Made by a program: the position numbers and the translations under genes | Notes under the pieces: generated by a model | What the model was told of the DNA's origin: nothing | Seen by the model: only the letters and a program-made list of their open reading frames with translations | Database searches by the model: none | In this document: in pieces, positions 46,771 to 58,681 of the stretch | How positions within the stretch are numbered: position 1 is the first letter of the stretch | Layout: every line of letters starts with the position of its first letter | NCBI GenBank assembly: GCA_029216955.1 | Contig: JANAVB010010791.1 | Coordinates: forward strand, 6,726,246 to 6,790,245 | Reading direction: 5' to 3' | Length of the DNA stretch: 64,000 nt | Source: Iris pallida | Taxonomy: Eukaryota > Streptophyta > Magnoliopsida > Asparagales > Iridaceae

Positions 46771-47046
46771 TGACATTCCATTAGCATGCATGCGTTGATT
46801 TGGGACTACGTCCACTGCCATGCTGGATGTTTTACTTTATTTGCGGTTTCGGTTTTTATTAGAGTACTCTGATACTCTTAGTGATGGTCGTTCGACCAAA
46901 TAAACCAAAGCATTGCAGATTGTATCGGATACACTGGCTCTGTGTCGGGACGTGTCCTAACGTGTTATGGCGCGCTAGTAGCAGATGATGATTGATCCTT
47001 ATCTAAGACATCTTATATCTCATTTCTTTCTTGTCGTTGGTCGTAG
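46771..47046. other. Pre-insertion DNA between elements IV and V
   Basis: 276 bp, T-rich, with no recognised feature. It joins 36462 on one side and 56707 on the other once IV and V are removed. Confidence 0.6.
47042..47046. other. Left TSD of element V (CGTAG)
   Basis: Identical to 56702-56706. Confidence 0.88.
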
Positions 47047-48789
47047 TGTAACGTCCCAGTCCCAAAATACGTAGGACTAGAAACGTAGACACGCCAGCTG
47101 TATTCATACGAAGTATACTCCAATATATGGAAGCCCGTATAAATACATAAGCTGTAAAATACAGTAGAACATAACTAATCTCATCCACACAAATAAATGA
47201 ATAAAAGATATCATAATATGATAATGATTTGTCTTGATACAATATGTTGGAGCGGAGACAAATCCACTACCAACAAGTAAAGGAAAAATACATGAGAAAA
47301 GAAATAAATTTGGCGAGCGAAACGAAGACAATCCAAATGCAATCATCCTCGAAGAAATAGCGAAGATCACGGCTAGAGCTAGAACACCTGCGAAAGATAA
47401 TAGCACACACCTGGGGAGATAACCAGGTCCTCAGAGGGACGTAAAAAGACATATAATATCATGCCATATAAACTGAATAAATATTGCTCAAATAAATAAG
47501 TCAATCGAATTATAATATGGTCCAATACGCACCTACTGAACGAGCGTACCATCCCCCAACCAAACAAGGACAGGAGATGGTAAACTAATTCACGGTGACG
47601 TATCTTTCTATGCTATGAATCCAATATGGTATCCGGACCCCAACAAGGTTCAATACCTTCTCATCGGAGTAGTAAGTCACACCTACAACCAAACAAGGAT
47701 AAGATGTGATGAACTAATCCGCGACAAGTTATTGTTCCAAGCCACGGTCAGATACAAGTACCCAAACCAAAAGTACTCGTATCTAACGGATAAAGGTAGC
47801 CTACCATTCTAAGTGATATGTAGTTAAGAACAATATTTCCTACGCATGGGCCCTGGCTGAATAGGATCGGCATAGTCCCCCCTTGGGCACCAGAGGCCCC
47901 ATCAGTAAGAGCATGACGCTCCGCAGAATTGTCAGTGGCCGTCAGTAATCATGGGTCATCAATCCCGTATCTCTAGGGAGAGTCCGGGTCACAAGGAAAG
48001 TGCATCGAAGCCCATACCTAAGGAATTGTCCTCCCCGCCCAATGCCTACTATGTTGTATCCACAACATAAACCACTATGACCGCTAAGTCAAACTAACAT
48101 GCAACCTCTATTAGCGGTTATTCCTATCGCACGGCTTGTACGTACTGGTGGCCAGCCAATCACGCACTTCCGTGTCCTACATGCAACACACAACTTCGTG
48201 TTACAACGTGTCAAGGCCAATGAATGCAACACACAAGGTGGTCCCTTAAATCTAGGTTTAATTTGTAAAAAAATAATACACAGTAGAAATATAAATGAAC
48301 AGTAAGTTCTAACAGTTATGCCATGTATCACAGTTTATTTTGCATAAAGAAAATAAATAATGCATGAAATATGTGCAAAAATAAATAAACAGCAAATGGC
48401 AAGGTGTCTTGCCTGGTAGTACGCCTGGTGTGCTGTAATGATCAAGCTGGTACGAACTGCGACTTCGGTGTAACAACTACATAAGGGGACCTCTGATGGT
48501 GGCAAGGATTTTGCCATTGAGTCCGAAAGGGTCAAATTAGTTAGGATCGATAGGGGGAAGGACAGAATTTGGCAAGGGGTTGAGAATAGGACTAGTTGCA
48601 GAAGAGAAAGATAATCGAAGGAATTTTGAATAATTTATACATATACTATTTAAGAAAAATAATTGTAATACTTGAAATTATATTTTATTAGTTAAAATAA
48701 TTTCTAGGAGAATTTTGAAAAGAACCATAAATTATTTTAGACTAAAATATTAACCTTGTAAAAGTAAATTTTGAGATAGTGAAACTACT

Positions 48790-48794
<5 letters not shown>

Positions 48795-48840
<46 letters not shown>

Positions 48841-48862
48841 ATATTATATATTATATATATAT
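48795..48862. repeat. (AT)n microsatellite
   Basis: Almost pure AT dinucleotides inside the 3' LTR. The equivalent place in the 5' LTR is expanded and runs into the assembly gap. Confidence 0.9.
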
Positions 48863-50224
48863 AAGCAATAATACTTATGATAAAATAACAACTAAAATAA
48901 TACTAATATTAATAAGGTATAATAACTAATATACAGTTGTCGTAAAGTACACATGCTTTCATATAGACATTTGTCCAAAAATACCTATCAATAAAATATA
49001 TTCAAATATTTAAATTACAGATGTTCACTATAAATTACTAAATGTAATAATAATAATACAAAACTAATAATAAAGTATAATAAATAGAATATTAATATTA
49101 AAAATAATAATAATAATACTTAATAATCCATTTACCATTAAAACTAACATAAAAATGAAAAAAAAAGAAACTGATAATAGCTGGCCTGTCCTCCTCGTTT
49201 CACGAGAAAGGAGCTCAGCCAAAATAAAGAGAGAGGGGGGTTAGCCATTAGAGAGGGATGTGAGAACAGAGAAGAGAGGGAATGAGAGGAGAGTGGTGAA
49301 GTGAGGCGGAGCAACGAGCGGCAGTCGACCGGAGAGGGGTCGGCCTCCGGCGTGGGCTGCTCCGGAGAGAGCTCGAGAAGGGGTGAAAGGAGAGGGGTAC
49401 GGGCGGAGAGTGAAGGAAGGATCGGCGAAATTTCAAAGGGGTCTCGGCGGTGGGTTTCCGGCCGGAGCTGCCGGCCGAGAGAGGGGTGGCGACGGATGTG
49501 CTGCGCTCCGGCACGGGGGCTCGGATGGCCGCGTCGGCGGATGCGGTCCGGCCGACGGCAGAGGGCCAGGACGGAGGTCGAGGCTCCGATCATGGGGGCG
49601 GCGGCGAGAAGCTGTCTCCGGCACGCGGTGGACGAGGGAAACGGCCGGGAGGTGAGGGGTGTGTGCGTGTGTTTTATTTTAGGGTTTTATTTTTGGTGGT
49701 GGTAGTCATGGGGTTTGGCCGGTGGTAGTAGGTGGTGAGGAGCGACGGTGGCCGCTGCAGGCTGTGGTGGTTTCGATGGATGGACGGAGGTTGGCCGGTT
49801 GCTGCGGTCAGAGAGGACATGGGGTCGGGTGGAGGTGTAGGTGGAAAGTTGGCCGGAGTTGGTCGGGCTCGGCGGGGCTGTTGGTGTGACGGCGACGACG
49901 GGTGGTGGCAGAAGTGGTGATGATGGGTGATGGGACATGGTGGAGGTGGTGGTCGTGGAGTCGACGGGTGGTGTTGGTTTGTCCAGGGAGGAGCCGAAGG
50001 GGGCTGCGGCTCGAGGCCAGGGAGTGGGACATGGAAAGAGACTAGGGTTTAGAATAGGATTAGGATTTTGGGTTAGAGGATTGGAATTGCTGTGTTAAAA
50101 TCGTGTCCGACATGTGGACACGAAGAAGATGAAATGTATATGTAAGTAAAAAATAAAAAGGAAAAAATAGGGCATGGACACGATGCACAAACTTGGGTGG
50201 AGAAATATTGGAGGAGTACCTGCC

Positions 50225-50232
50225 TATTTATA
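50225..50232 (-). promoter_or_regulatory. TATA box in element V 3' LTR
   Basis: Minus strand CCTATAAATAGGC; the same site is at 56041-56034 in the 5' LTR. Confidence 0.65.
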
Positions 50233-50883
50233 GGATGTGGAAATTCCCTTTAAGATAGGGATTAGGATATTTAAAACCCAAATTAGATTTCCTAATTTAA
50301 TTTAAAATCAATCCAAATACAAATCAAATTTAAATCTAATTAAATTCTTGGTTTTAAAAATCAAATCAATTTCAAATAAAATATTAATTTAATTATTTAA
50401 ATAGATCCATAAATCAAATCAAAATTTAAATTGCCATAATAACTTCCAAATATATTTTTCAAATACCAATAATAATAATTTCGAAAGTAATAAACATTTT
50501 TAAATATCTTTTCGAATAATAAAATATTAATATTAATAATTTCAAAATAAAATAATGTATAAATTTAATTTAATGTACCTCATATGCAAGGAATATAAAT
50601 AGTTTTTCTAAACTACCACTATTAAATATAAAAAAATTTGGTCATCTCAATACACAACTTTAAGCAAATACAAATACGAATAATTATTTATATTATTTGA
50701 ACGGTAAAAAATAGAAAAATATTTTAAAAAATATGTACGCTCGCACATATTCGCACTCGAGGAGCAAAAAAAATAAAATTTCGTGCGCGACTTACAGTAC
50801 GACTACGCGACGTATAATACAAAAAATTTAAACCAATAACAAATTTAATAAATTAAAAATAGTAGAAATTTAGGGGTTTTACA

Positions 50884-52005
50884 TCCTACCCAACTTAAAA
50901 GAATTTTTCCTCAAAATTAAGAATTTGTAGGGGGTGAGAAGACACAAGGGGGTATCGATGGGGAACAATCGATAACAAAATCATACCGTAAGAGATCGCG
51001 ATCTAGATCATAGAAAAGTAATACGGTGTGGCCATGGGTAATGAATGAGGGTCACGATTAAGAGAACGAAATAGATTCGCTTAAATTAAGCGATTAGAGG
51101 GTTTGATAGGGCCGAGTAGTTTAGGATGAAGATATAACAATATCAAGTGAGAATGGTCATAGCCGATAGGAAAGATAGAGGAAGTTCTAGTATAACACCT
51201 TCGTCCTTCTAAAATAGGTGAAGGCGAAAACAATAGAGGGTTCAAAGGAGGCATTATCGAATACGAATACGTGATTCAAGGATGACCAAAATTTTTAAAA
51301 AGAGTTGCCAAGGCAGTCGCGGATGGGACTCTAGAGGACAAGTTTAGCTATGTCCCCATCCACGTAGAACGACAAATAAAAGCGAACCAAAGTGCACTCG
51401 GTTGATCAGACCATCATGCACCGGTTCTGATTAGACCATATGTTAGTGGACATGCCCAAATAACATATGTCTTGAACAAGCTTGATAAAAGAATAGGCTT
51501 GCAAAAACTAGGCTATTAGCATCATTAGTCAAGATGGTAAAAACATAGGCACGAGAGTTTAAGATTGAAAGAAAGAAGAATGATTCTAAGTCATATCCTG
51601 TGTTGGTCTCTATACAGTCGCTATAATCTTCTTATCCAAGTCCTTGGTTGACTAGATGGGTTAAGGTCTTCTAAATTCTAGAATCTAAGTAGACTTGCTA
51701 AGATAAGTCGCAAGGACAAAGGGGTTGCTAGGTCATAAGGCATTCTACCCAACTTAAAAGGATTAAACTAATGGTGTTTGGGACAGCTAACTAATAGGGT
51801 CAATCTCTAGCAAACACGAAGGGAAGATAAGGATAATGATAGTAGGAATCAAGCAAGATGCAATTGATGAGTCAAACGGTAGATTGAAGAAAGTGGTCAA
51901 GTATGTGGATGAGATCCTAGACTTCTAATCCTATTCGCAGGCTTGTTTGGTACGGTAAAGTAACCAAACAATTTATCTTGACCTGTATGGGCCACCACAA
52001 AAACA
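50884..52005 (-). mobile_element. Internal region of element V (1.1 kb, non-coding)
   Basis: Minus strand ends TTTTGAGGAAAAATTCTTTT then AAGTTGGGTAGGA before the LTR, a Tekay-type PPT region. The middle matches element IV around 41.0-41.3 kb, so this is a large internal deletion of a similar element. No ORF above 60 codons is credible. Confidence 0.75.
51980..51997 (-). other. Primer-binding site of element V (tRNA-Ile-like)
   Basis: The minus strand reads TGGTGGCCCATACAGGTC, one transition from the element IV PBS, eight bases after the LTR end. Confidence 0.7.
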
Positions 52006-55000
52006 TGTAACGCTCCAGTCCCAAAATACGTAGGACTAAGAACGTAGACACGCCAGCTGTATTAATACAAAGTATACTCCAATATATGGAAGCCTCGTAT
52101 AAATACATAAGCTGTAAAACACAGTAGAACCATAACTAATCTCATCCACACAAAATAAATGAATAAAAGATATCATAATATGATAATTATTTGTCTTGAT
52201 ACAATATGTTGGGCGGAGACAAATCCACTACCAATAAGTAAAGGAAAAATACATAAGAAAAGAAATAAATTTGGCGAGCGAAGCGAAGACGATCCAAATG
52301 CAATCATCCTCGAAGAAATAGCGAAGATCACGGCTAGAGCTAGAACACCTGTGAAAGACAATAGCACACACCGGGGAGATAACCAGGTCCTCAGAGGGAC
52401 ATAACAAGACACATAATATCATGCCATATAAACTGAATAAATATTGCTCAAATAAATAAGTCAATCAAATTATAACATGGTCAATACGCACCTACTGAAC
52501 GAGCGTACCATCTCCCCAACCAAACAAGGACAGGAGATGGTAAACTAATTCACGATGACGTATCTTTCTATGCTATGAATCCAATATGGTATCCGAACCC
52601 CAACAAGGTTCAATACCTTCTCATCGGAGTAGTAAGTCACACTACAACCAAACAAGGACAAGATGTGACGAACTAATCTGCGACAAGTTATTGTTCCAAG
52701 CCACGGTCAGATACAAGTACCCAAACCAAAAGTACTCGTACCTAACGGATAAAGGTAGCCTACCGTTCTAAGTGATATGTAGTTAAGAACAATCCTTCCT
52801 ACGCATGGGCCCTGGCTGAATAGGATCGGCATAGTCCCTCCTTGGGCACCAGAGGCCCCATCAGTAAGAGCATGACGTTCCGCAGAATCGTCAGTGGCCG
52901 TCAGTAATCATGGGTCATCAACCCCGTATCTCTAGCAGAGAGTCCGGGTCACAAGGAAAGTGCATCGAAGCCCATACGCTAAGGAATTGTCCTCCCTGTC
53001 CAATGCCTACTATGTCGTATCCACAACAAAATAACTATAACCGCTAAGTCAAACTAACATGCAACCTCTATTAGCGGTTATTCCTATCGCACGGCTTGTA
53101 CGTACTGGTGGCCAGCCAATCACGCACTTCTGTGTCCTACATGCGACACACAACTTCGTGTTACAACGTGTCAAGGCCAATGAATGCAACACAAGGTGGT
53201 CCCTTAAATCTAGGTTTAATTTGTAAGAAAAATAATACACAGCAGGAAATATAATGAACAATAAGTTCTAACAGTTATGCCATGTATCAGTTTATTTGCA
53301 TAAAGAAATAAATAATGCATGAAATATGAGCTAAAATAAATAAACAGCAAATGGCAAGGTATCTTGCCTGGTAGTACGCCTGGTGTGTGCAATGATCAAG
53401 CTGGCACGAACTGCGACTTCGGTAACACTACACAAGGGGACCTCTGATGGTGGCAGGGATCGTGCCATTGAGTCCGAAGGGTCAAATTAGTTAGGGTCGA
53501 TAGGGGAAGGACAAAATTTGGTAAGGGGTTGAGAATAGGACTAGTTGCAGAGAGAAAGATAATCGAAGGAATTTTGAATAATTGATACATATACTATTTA
53601 GAAAAATAATTGTAATACTTGAAATTATATTTTTATTAGTTAAAATAATTTCTAGGAGAATATTTGAAAAGAACCATAATTATTTTAGAAAAATATTAAC
53701 CTTGTAAAAGTAAATTTTGAGATAGTGAAACTACTTTTTCATAGGCCAAATAAATATATATATATCTATATCTATATATATATATATATAATATATATAT
53801 ATATATAATATTATATACTATATATATAAATATATATATAAAAAATATATATATATAATATATATATATTATATATATATNNNNNNNNNNNNNNNNNNNN
53901 NNNNNNNNNNNNNNNNNNNNNNNNNNNNNNNNNNNNNNNNNNNNNNNNNNNNNNNNNNNNNNNNNNNNNNNNNNNNNNNNNNNNNNNNNNNNNNNNNNNN
54001 NNNNNNNNNNNNNNNNNNNNNNNNNNNNNNNNNNNNNNNNNNNNNNNNNNNNNNNNNNNNNNNNNNNNNNNNNNNNNNNNNNNNNNNNNNNNNNNNNNNN
54101 NNNNNNNNNNNNNNNNNNNNNNNNNNNNNNNNNNNNNNNNNNNNNNNNNNNNNNNNNNNNNNNNNNNNNNNNNNNNNNNNNNNNNNNNNNNNNNNNNNNN
54201 NNNNNNNNNNNNNNNNNNNNNNNNNNNNNNNNNNNNNNNNNNNNNNNNNNNNNNNNNNNNNNNNNNNNNNNNNNNNNNNNNNNNNNNNNNNNNNNNNNNN
54301 NNNNNNNNNNNNNNNNNNNNNNNNNNNNNNNNNNNNNNNNNNNNNNNNNNNNNNNNNNNNNNNNNNNNNNNNNNNNNNNNNNNNNNNNNNNNNNNNNNNN
54401 NNNNNNNNNNNNNNNNNNNNNNNNNNNNNNNNNNNNNNNNNNNNNNNNNNNNNNNNNNNNNNNNNNNNNNNNNNNNNNNNNNNNNNNNNNNNNNNNNNNN
54501 NNNNNNNNNNNNNNNNNNNNNNNNNNNNNNNNNNNNNNNNNNNNNNNNNNNNNNNNNNNNNNNNNNNNNNNNNNNNNNNNNNNNNNNNNNNNNNNNNNNN
54601 NNNNNNNNNNNNNNNNNNNNNNNNNNNNNNNNNNNNNNATACTTATGATAATAATACTAATATTAATAAGGTATAATAACTAATACAGTTGTCGTAAAGT
54701 ACACATGCTTTCATATAGACATTTGTCCAAAATACCTATCAATAAAATATTTCAAATATTTAAATTACAGATGTTCACTATGAATTACTAAATGTAATTA
54801 ATAATATTATATAATAATAATAATATAATAATATAATAATAATAATAATAATACAATACTAATAATAAAGTATAATAAACAGAATATTAATATTAATAAT
54901 AATAATAATAATACTTAATAATCCATTTACCATTAAAACTAACATAAAAAAATAAAAAAAAAGAAACTGATAATAGCTGGCCTGTCCTCCTTCTCGTTTC

Positions 55001-56701
55001 ACGAGAAAGGAGCTCAGCCAAAATAAAGAGAGAGGGGGGTTAGCCATTAGAGAGGGGTGTGAGAACAGAGAAGAGAGGGAAGGAGAGGAGAGTGGTGAAG
55101 TGAGGCGGAGCGACGAGCGGCAGTCGGCCGGAGAGGGGTCGGCCTCCGGCGTGGGCTGCTCCGGAGAGAGCTCGAGAAGGGGTGAAATGAGAGGGGTGCG
55201 GGCGGAGAGTAAAGGAAGGATCGGCGAAAATTTCAAAGGGGTCTCGGCGGTGGGTTTCCGGCCGGAGCTGCCGGCCGAGAGGGGCGGCGGCGGACGTGCT
55301 GCGCTCCGGCACGGGGGCTCAGATGGCCGCGTCGACAGATGCATGCGGTCCGGCCGACGGCAGAGGGCCAGGACGGAGGTCGAGGCTCCGATCATGGGGG
55401 CGGCGGCGAGAAGCTGTCTCTGGCACGCGGTGGACGATGGAAACGGCCGGCGGAGGTGAGGGGTGTGTGCGTGTGTTTTTATTTTAGGGTTTTATTTTTG
55501 GTGGTGGTAGTCATGGGGTTTAGCCGGTGGTAGTAGGTGGTGAGGAGCGGCGGTGGCCGCTGCAGGCGGTGGTAGTTTCGATGGATGGACGGAGGTTGGC
55601 CGGTTGCTGCGGTCAGAGAGGACATGGGGTCGGGTGGAGATGTAGGTGGGAAGTTGGCCGGAGTTGGCCGGGCTGTCGGCGGGGCTGTTGGTGTGACGGC
55701 GACGACGGGTGGTGGCAGAAGTGGTGATGATGGGTTATGGGGCATGGTAGAGGTGGTGGTCGTGGAGTCGACGGGTGGTGTTGGGTTTGTCCAGGGAGGA
55801 GCCGAAGGGGGCTGCGGCTCGAGGCCATGGAGTGGGACATGGAAAGAGACTAGGGTTTAGAATAGGATTAGGATTTTGGGTTAGAGGATTGGAATTGTTG
55901 TGTTGAAATCGTGTCCGACATGTGGACACGAAGAAGATGAAATGTATATGTAAGTAAAAAATGAAAAGGAAAAAAATAGGGCACGGACACGATGCACAAA
56001 CTTGGGTGGAGAAATATTGGAGGAGTACCTGCCTATTTATAGGATGTGGGAATTCCCATTAAGATAGGAATTAGGATATTTAAAACCCAAATTAGATATT
56101 TCCTAATTTAATTTAAAATTAATCCAAATCCAAATACAAATCAAATTTAAATCTAATTAAATTCTTGGTTTAAAAAATCAAATCAATTTCAAATATAAAT
56201 ATTAATTTAATTATTTAAATAGATCCATAAATCAAATCAAAATTTAAATTGCCACAATAACTTCCAAATATATTTTTCAAATACCAATAATAATAATTTC
56301 AAAATAATAAATATTTTTAAATATCTTTTCGAATAATAAAATATTAATATTAATAATTTCAAAAATAAAATAATATATAAATTTAATTTAATGTACCTCA
56401 TATGCATGGAATATAAAATAGTTTTTCTAAACTACCACTATTAAATAAAAAAAAATTGGTCATCTCAATACACAACTTTAAGCAAATACAAATACGAATA
56501 ATTATTTATATTATTTGAACGGTAAAAAATAGAAAAATATTTTAAAAAATATGTACGCTCGCACATATTCGCACTCGACGAGCAAGAAAAATAAAATTTC
56601 GTGTGCGACGTACAATACGACTACGCGACGTATAATACAAAAAATTTAAACCAATACCAAATTTAATAAATTAAAAATAGTAGAAATTTAGGGGTTTTAC
56701 A
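52006..56701 (-). repeat. 5' LTR of element V (with gap)
   Basis: Aligns to 47047-50883 on both sides of the gap. TATAAATA at 56041-56034. The GC-rich leader ORFs (54.9-55.9 kb) repeat those of the other LTR and are not genes. Confidence 0.88.
53750..54638. other. AT microsatellite and 758-bp assembly gap
   Basis: TATATA-rich sequence from about 53750 runs into Ns at 53881-54638. The other LTR has only about 70 bp of AT repeat here, so the gap probably marks an expanded or unresolved AT tract. Confidence 0.9.
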
Positions 56702-56708
56702 CGTAGTT

Positions 56709-57802
56709 TGTATGTTGGTATTGTTGGGTTGTTCATTCTGGGTGCAGATGTTGGCCCATTGGTCATATGGTCAAACTGATTTTAATAATTGATCAAACTC
56801 TGTCTCGATATATAGAGCTAGTCAGGATATCTCGGACTCTTGGACATACTCAAGAATGACTATCTACTCAGTTCATGACCGAAGCGTTGTTTGCCTGTTC
56901 GAGTCTGTATTTCTTTGAGCAATGTATTTTTCATTTTATTTGAGTCTAGGAATACTTTGTACACCGAGTCGTACTGGCAAATAGGCTATTCCAAAATAAT
57001 TTCAAAATGTTTTTAAAATGTCCTTAGTTTTAAAAACATTCGTTTTTTGCAAAAGCTCCAAAAAAGTTTCAAAATTCCCCAAAAACTAATTTTAAAAACC
57101 CTAACCTAACCCTGACAGAACTCGGCCAAAGTTCGGCCAGAGTTCGGTTAGTGGCCGTTTTGTTTTTGAATTCCTTGGAACTTGGTCCTCCTGCAGTTGC
57201 GGATTTGACCGAGATTTTCTCATCGAGTTCTGCCCGAATTCTGCCAGAATTCTGTCTTTGGAACTCCTATAAATAGAGAAGGATTTCGATCATTTTAACT
57301 TACCCATTTACTTTCAATCTTCTCTCTAATCAAAGCCTACTGTCTTCCAAAGAGTTTTTTCTAGAGCTTTAATTTTCAGATCCCAAGCCAGTTACAATCC
57401 TCTAGTCGATTTGTCAGTGCGGTTCGATCTAGAAGTTTCAGAGTGATTGTAATCAGAAGGCTTGATAGAAGAATACCTCTTCACAATTGAAGTTGGACGA
57501 GTTCTTCGTATCAAAGCTCGCATTGTAGAAGTTGCAAGGACTTCGTAAGAAAACTTGCAGTTTTGCCAATAGTGAATTCAACTGGTAGCAAGAGTTCTAC
57601 CGACTGGACTAGTCCTCAACAGAGGGAAACCAGTATACATCGATGTCTTTGCATTTGCTTTCTTATCTCTGTCTTTACATTATTTAGTTGTGATTATTAT
57701 TCTGTGATCTTGCTGCTAACATTTTTAATTAGCATTATTCTGCTGCCAACTCTATTCACCCTCCCCCTCTAGCGTATTCTGCTTTACGATTTTATTCCTA
57801 CA
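56709..57802 (+). repeat. 5' LTR of the copia element
   Basis: Ends ATTCCTACA, two bases before TGGTATCAGAGC. TATAAATA is at 57268-57275, the C-rich CACCCTCCCCCTCTAG box at 57757-57772. Layout matches 1-1120. An AAAACCCTAA telobox-like word is near 57098. Confidence 0.8.
57498..57558 (+). repeat. Two leader mini-hairpins of the copia LTR
   Basis: CGAG(57498)/CTCG(57517) around TTCTTCGTATCAAAG, and GCAAG(57534)/CTTGC(57554) around GACTTCGTAAGAAAA. They keep the CTTCGTA loop of the hairpins at 780-925 with unrelated stems. Confidence 0.6.
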
Positions 57803-57804
57803 AT

Positions 57805-57816
57805 TGGTATCAGAGC
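57805..57816 (+). other. Primer-binding site, initiator tRNA-Met
   Basis: TGGTATCAGAGC, the standard plant copia site, two bases after the LTR. Confidence 0.92.
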
Positions 57817-57896
57817 TGGTGTTACAGGTAAAGCAAGGTAACATTACAGTTATTTATTCATTTAATTAATTATTATATAGATCACATCACAACACA

Positions 57897-58681
57897 TGGC
57901 AACTGTGAAATTCACAAGTAAAGGCCAGGCCACAAACAGACCTCCACTGTTTGATGGTACGAATTATACCTATTGAAAACACGGATGAGTTTCTTCTTGA
58001 AATCACTTGACTTTGATTTATGGTCTATTGTTATTGATGGCTATCAAAATCTACCTCGTATAAATGTTGATGGAGTTTTAATTGAAAAACCCCATAACAG
58101 ATATACAGAGGAAGAAAAAAAAAGGCCAGTCTTGACGCACGTGCTATTAACACTTTATTTTGTGCTTTAGACAGAACTGAATTTAACAGGGTGTCTTTCT
58201 GCACAACTGCTAATAAAGTGTGGAAGCTTCTTGAAGTCACACATGAAGGCACGACTCAAGTCAAAGAATCAAAGGTCAGTAGACTTACTCAAGAATATGA
58301 GGTGTTCAAGATGAAGCCCAACGAAACAGTTACTCAGATGTTCGAAAGATTCTTAGATATTATAAATCCTTTGTCCTCCCTAGGCAAAGATCACAGTAAC
58401 CATGAAAAGATTCGTAAACTCCTGCGAGCACTTACCAAGAACTGGATTCCAAAGGCTACTGCAATCATTTAAGGGAACGACCTCACAACTATGTCCCTCG
58501 AAGTACTCATGGGTAAGCTACTCACTCATGAACTGGAGTTATAAGATTTTGAAGAGCCTGCACCAAAGGAGAAGACGATCGCTTTCAAGGCTCAGCACAG
58601 AAAGTTGTTGAAGGTGATTCAGACAGCAGTAAATCTGATGCTGAAGATCAAGCACTCCTAGCAAGGAAATTTAAAAGATTC
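57897..58681 (+). pseudogene. gag: copia gag N-terminal and core region (frameshifted)
   Basis: ATGGCAACTGTG opens MATVKFTSKGQATNRPPLFD, the usual copia gag start. A TGA stands at a conserved Trp place (after NYTY) and a frame change follows near 57970. The next part (FFLKSLDFDLWSIVIDGYQN) shifts again near 58120, then KVWKLLEVTHEGTTQVKESK and EYEVFKMKPNETVTQMFERF (gag UBN2-type core) run to a TAA at 58471. A further shift near 58600 leads to the zinc-knuckle part. It once formed the capsid. Confidence 0.8.

Larger units (their letters stand above)
47047..50883 (-). repeat. 3' LTR of element V (3,837 bp)
   Basis: Minus strand: TGTAAAACCCC at 50883 to GGGACGTTACA at 47047. TATAAATA is at 50232-50225, followed by a Pro/Arg-codon-like GC-rich leader (50.05-49.2 kb) and an AT tract at 48.79-48.86 kb. 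The long Pro- and Gly-rich ORFs at 49.1-50.0 kb occur on both strands in several frames and are composition artefacts. Confidence 0.88.
47047..56701 (-). mobile_element. Element V: non-coding Tekay-like element, minus strand
   Basis: LTRs 47047-50883 and 52006-56701 (plus-strand ends TGTAACG and GGGGTTTTACA) flank only 1.1 kb of internal DNA, with CGTAG duplicated outside. The PBS lies next to the right LTR and the PPT next to the left LTR, so transcription is leftwards. No protein is encoded. Confidence 0.9.

Noticed and set aside
49144..50032. Pro-, Ser- and Gly-rich ORFs on both strands (repeated at 54859-55929)
   Set aside because: GC-rich LTR leader open in several frames at once, different frames in the two LTR copies, no domain.
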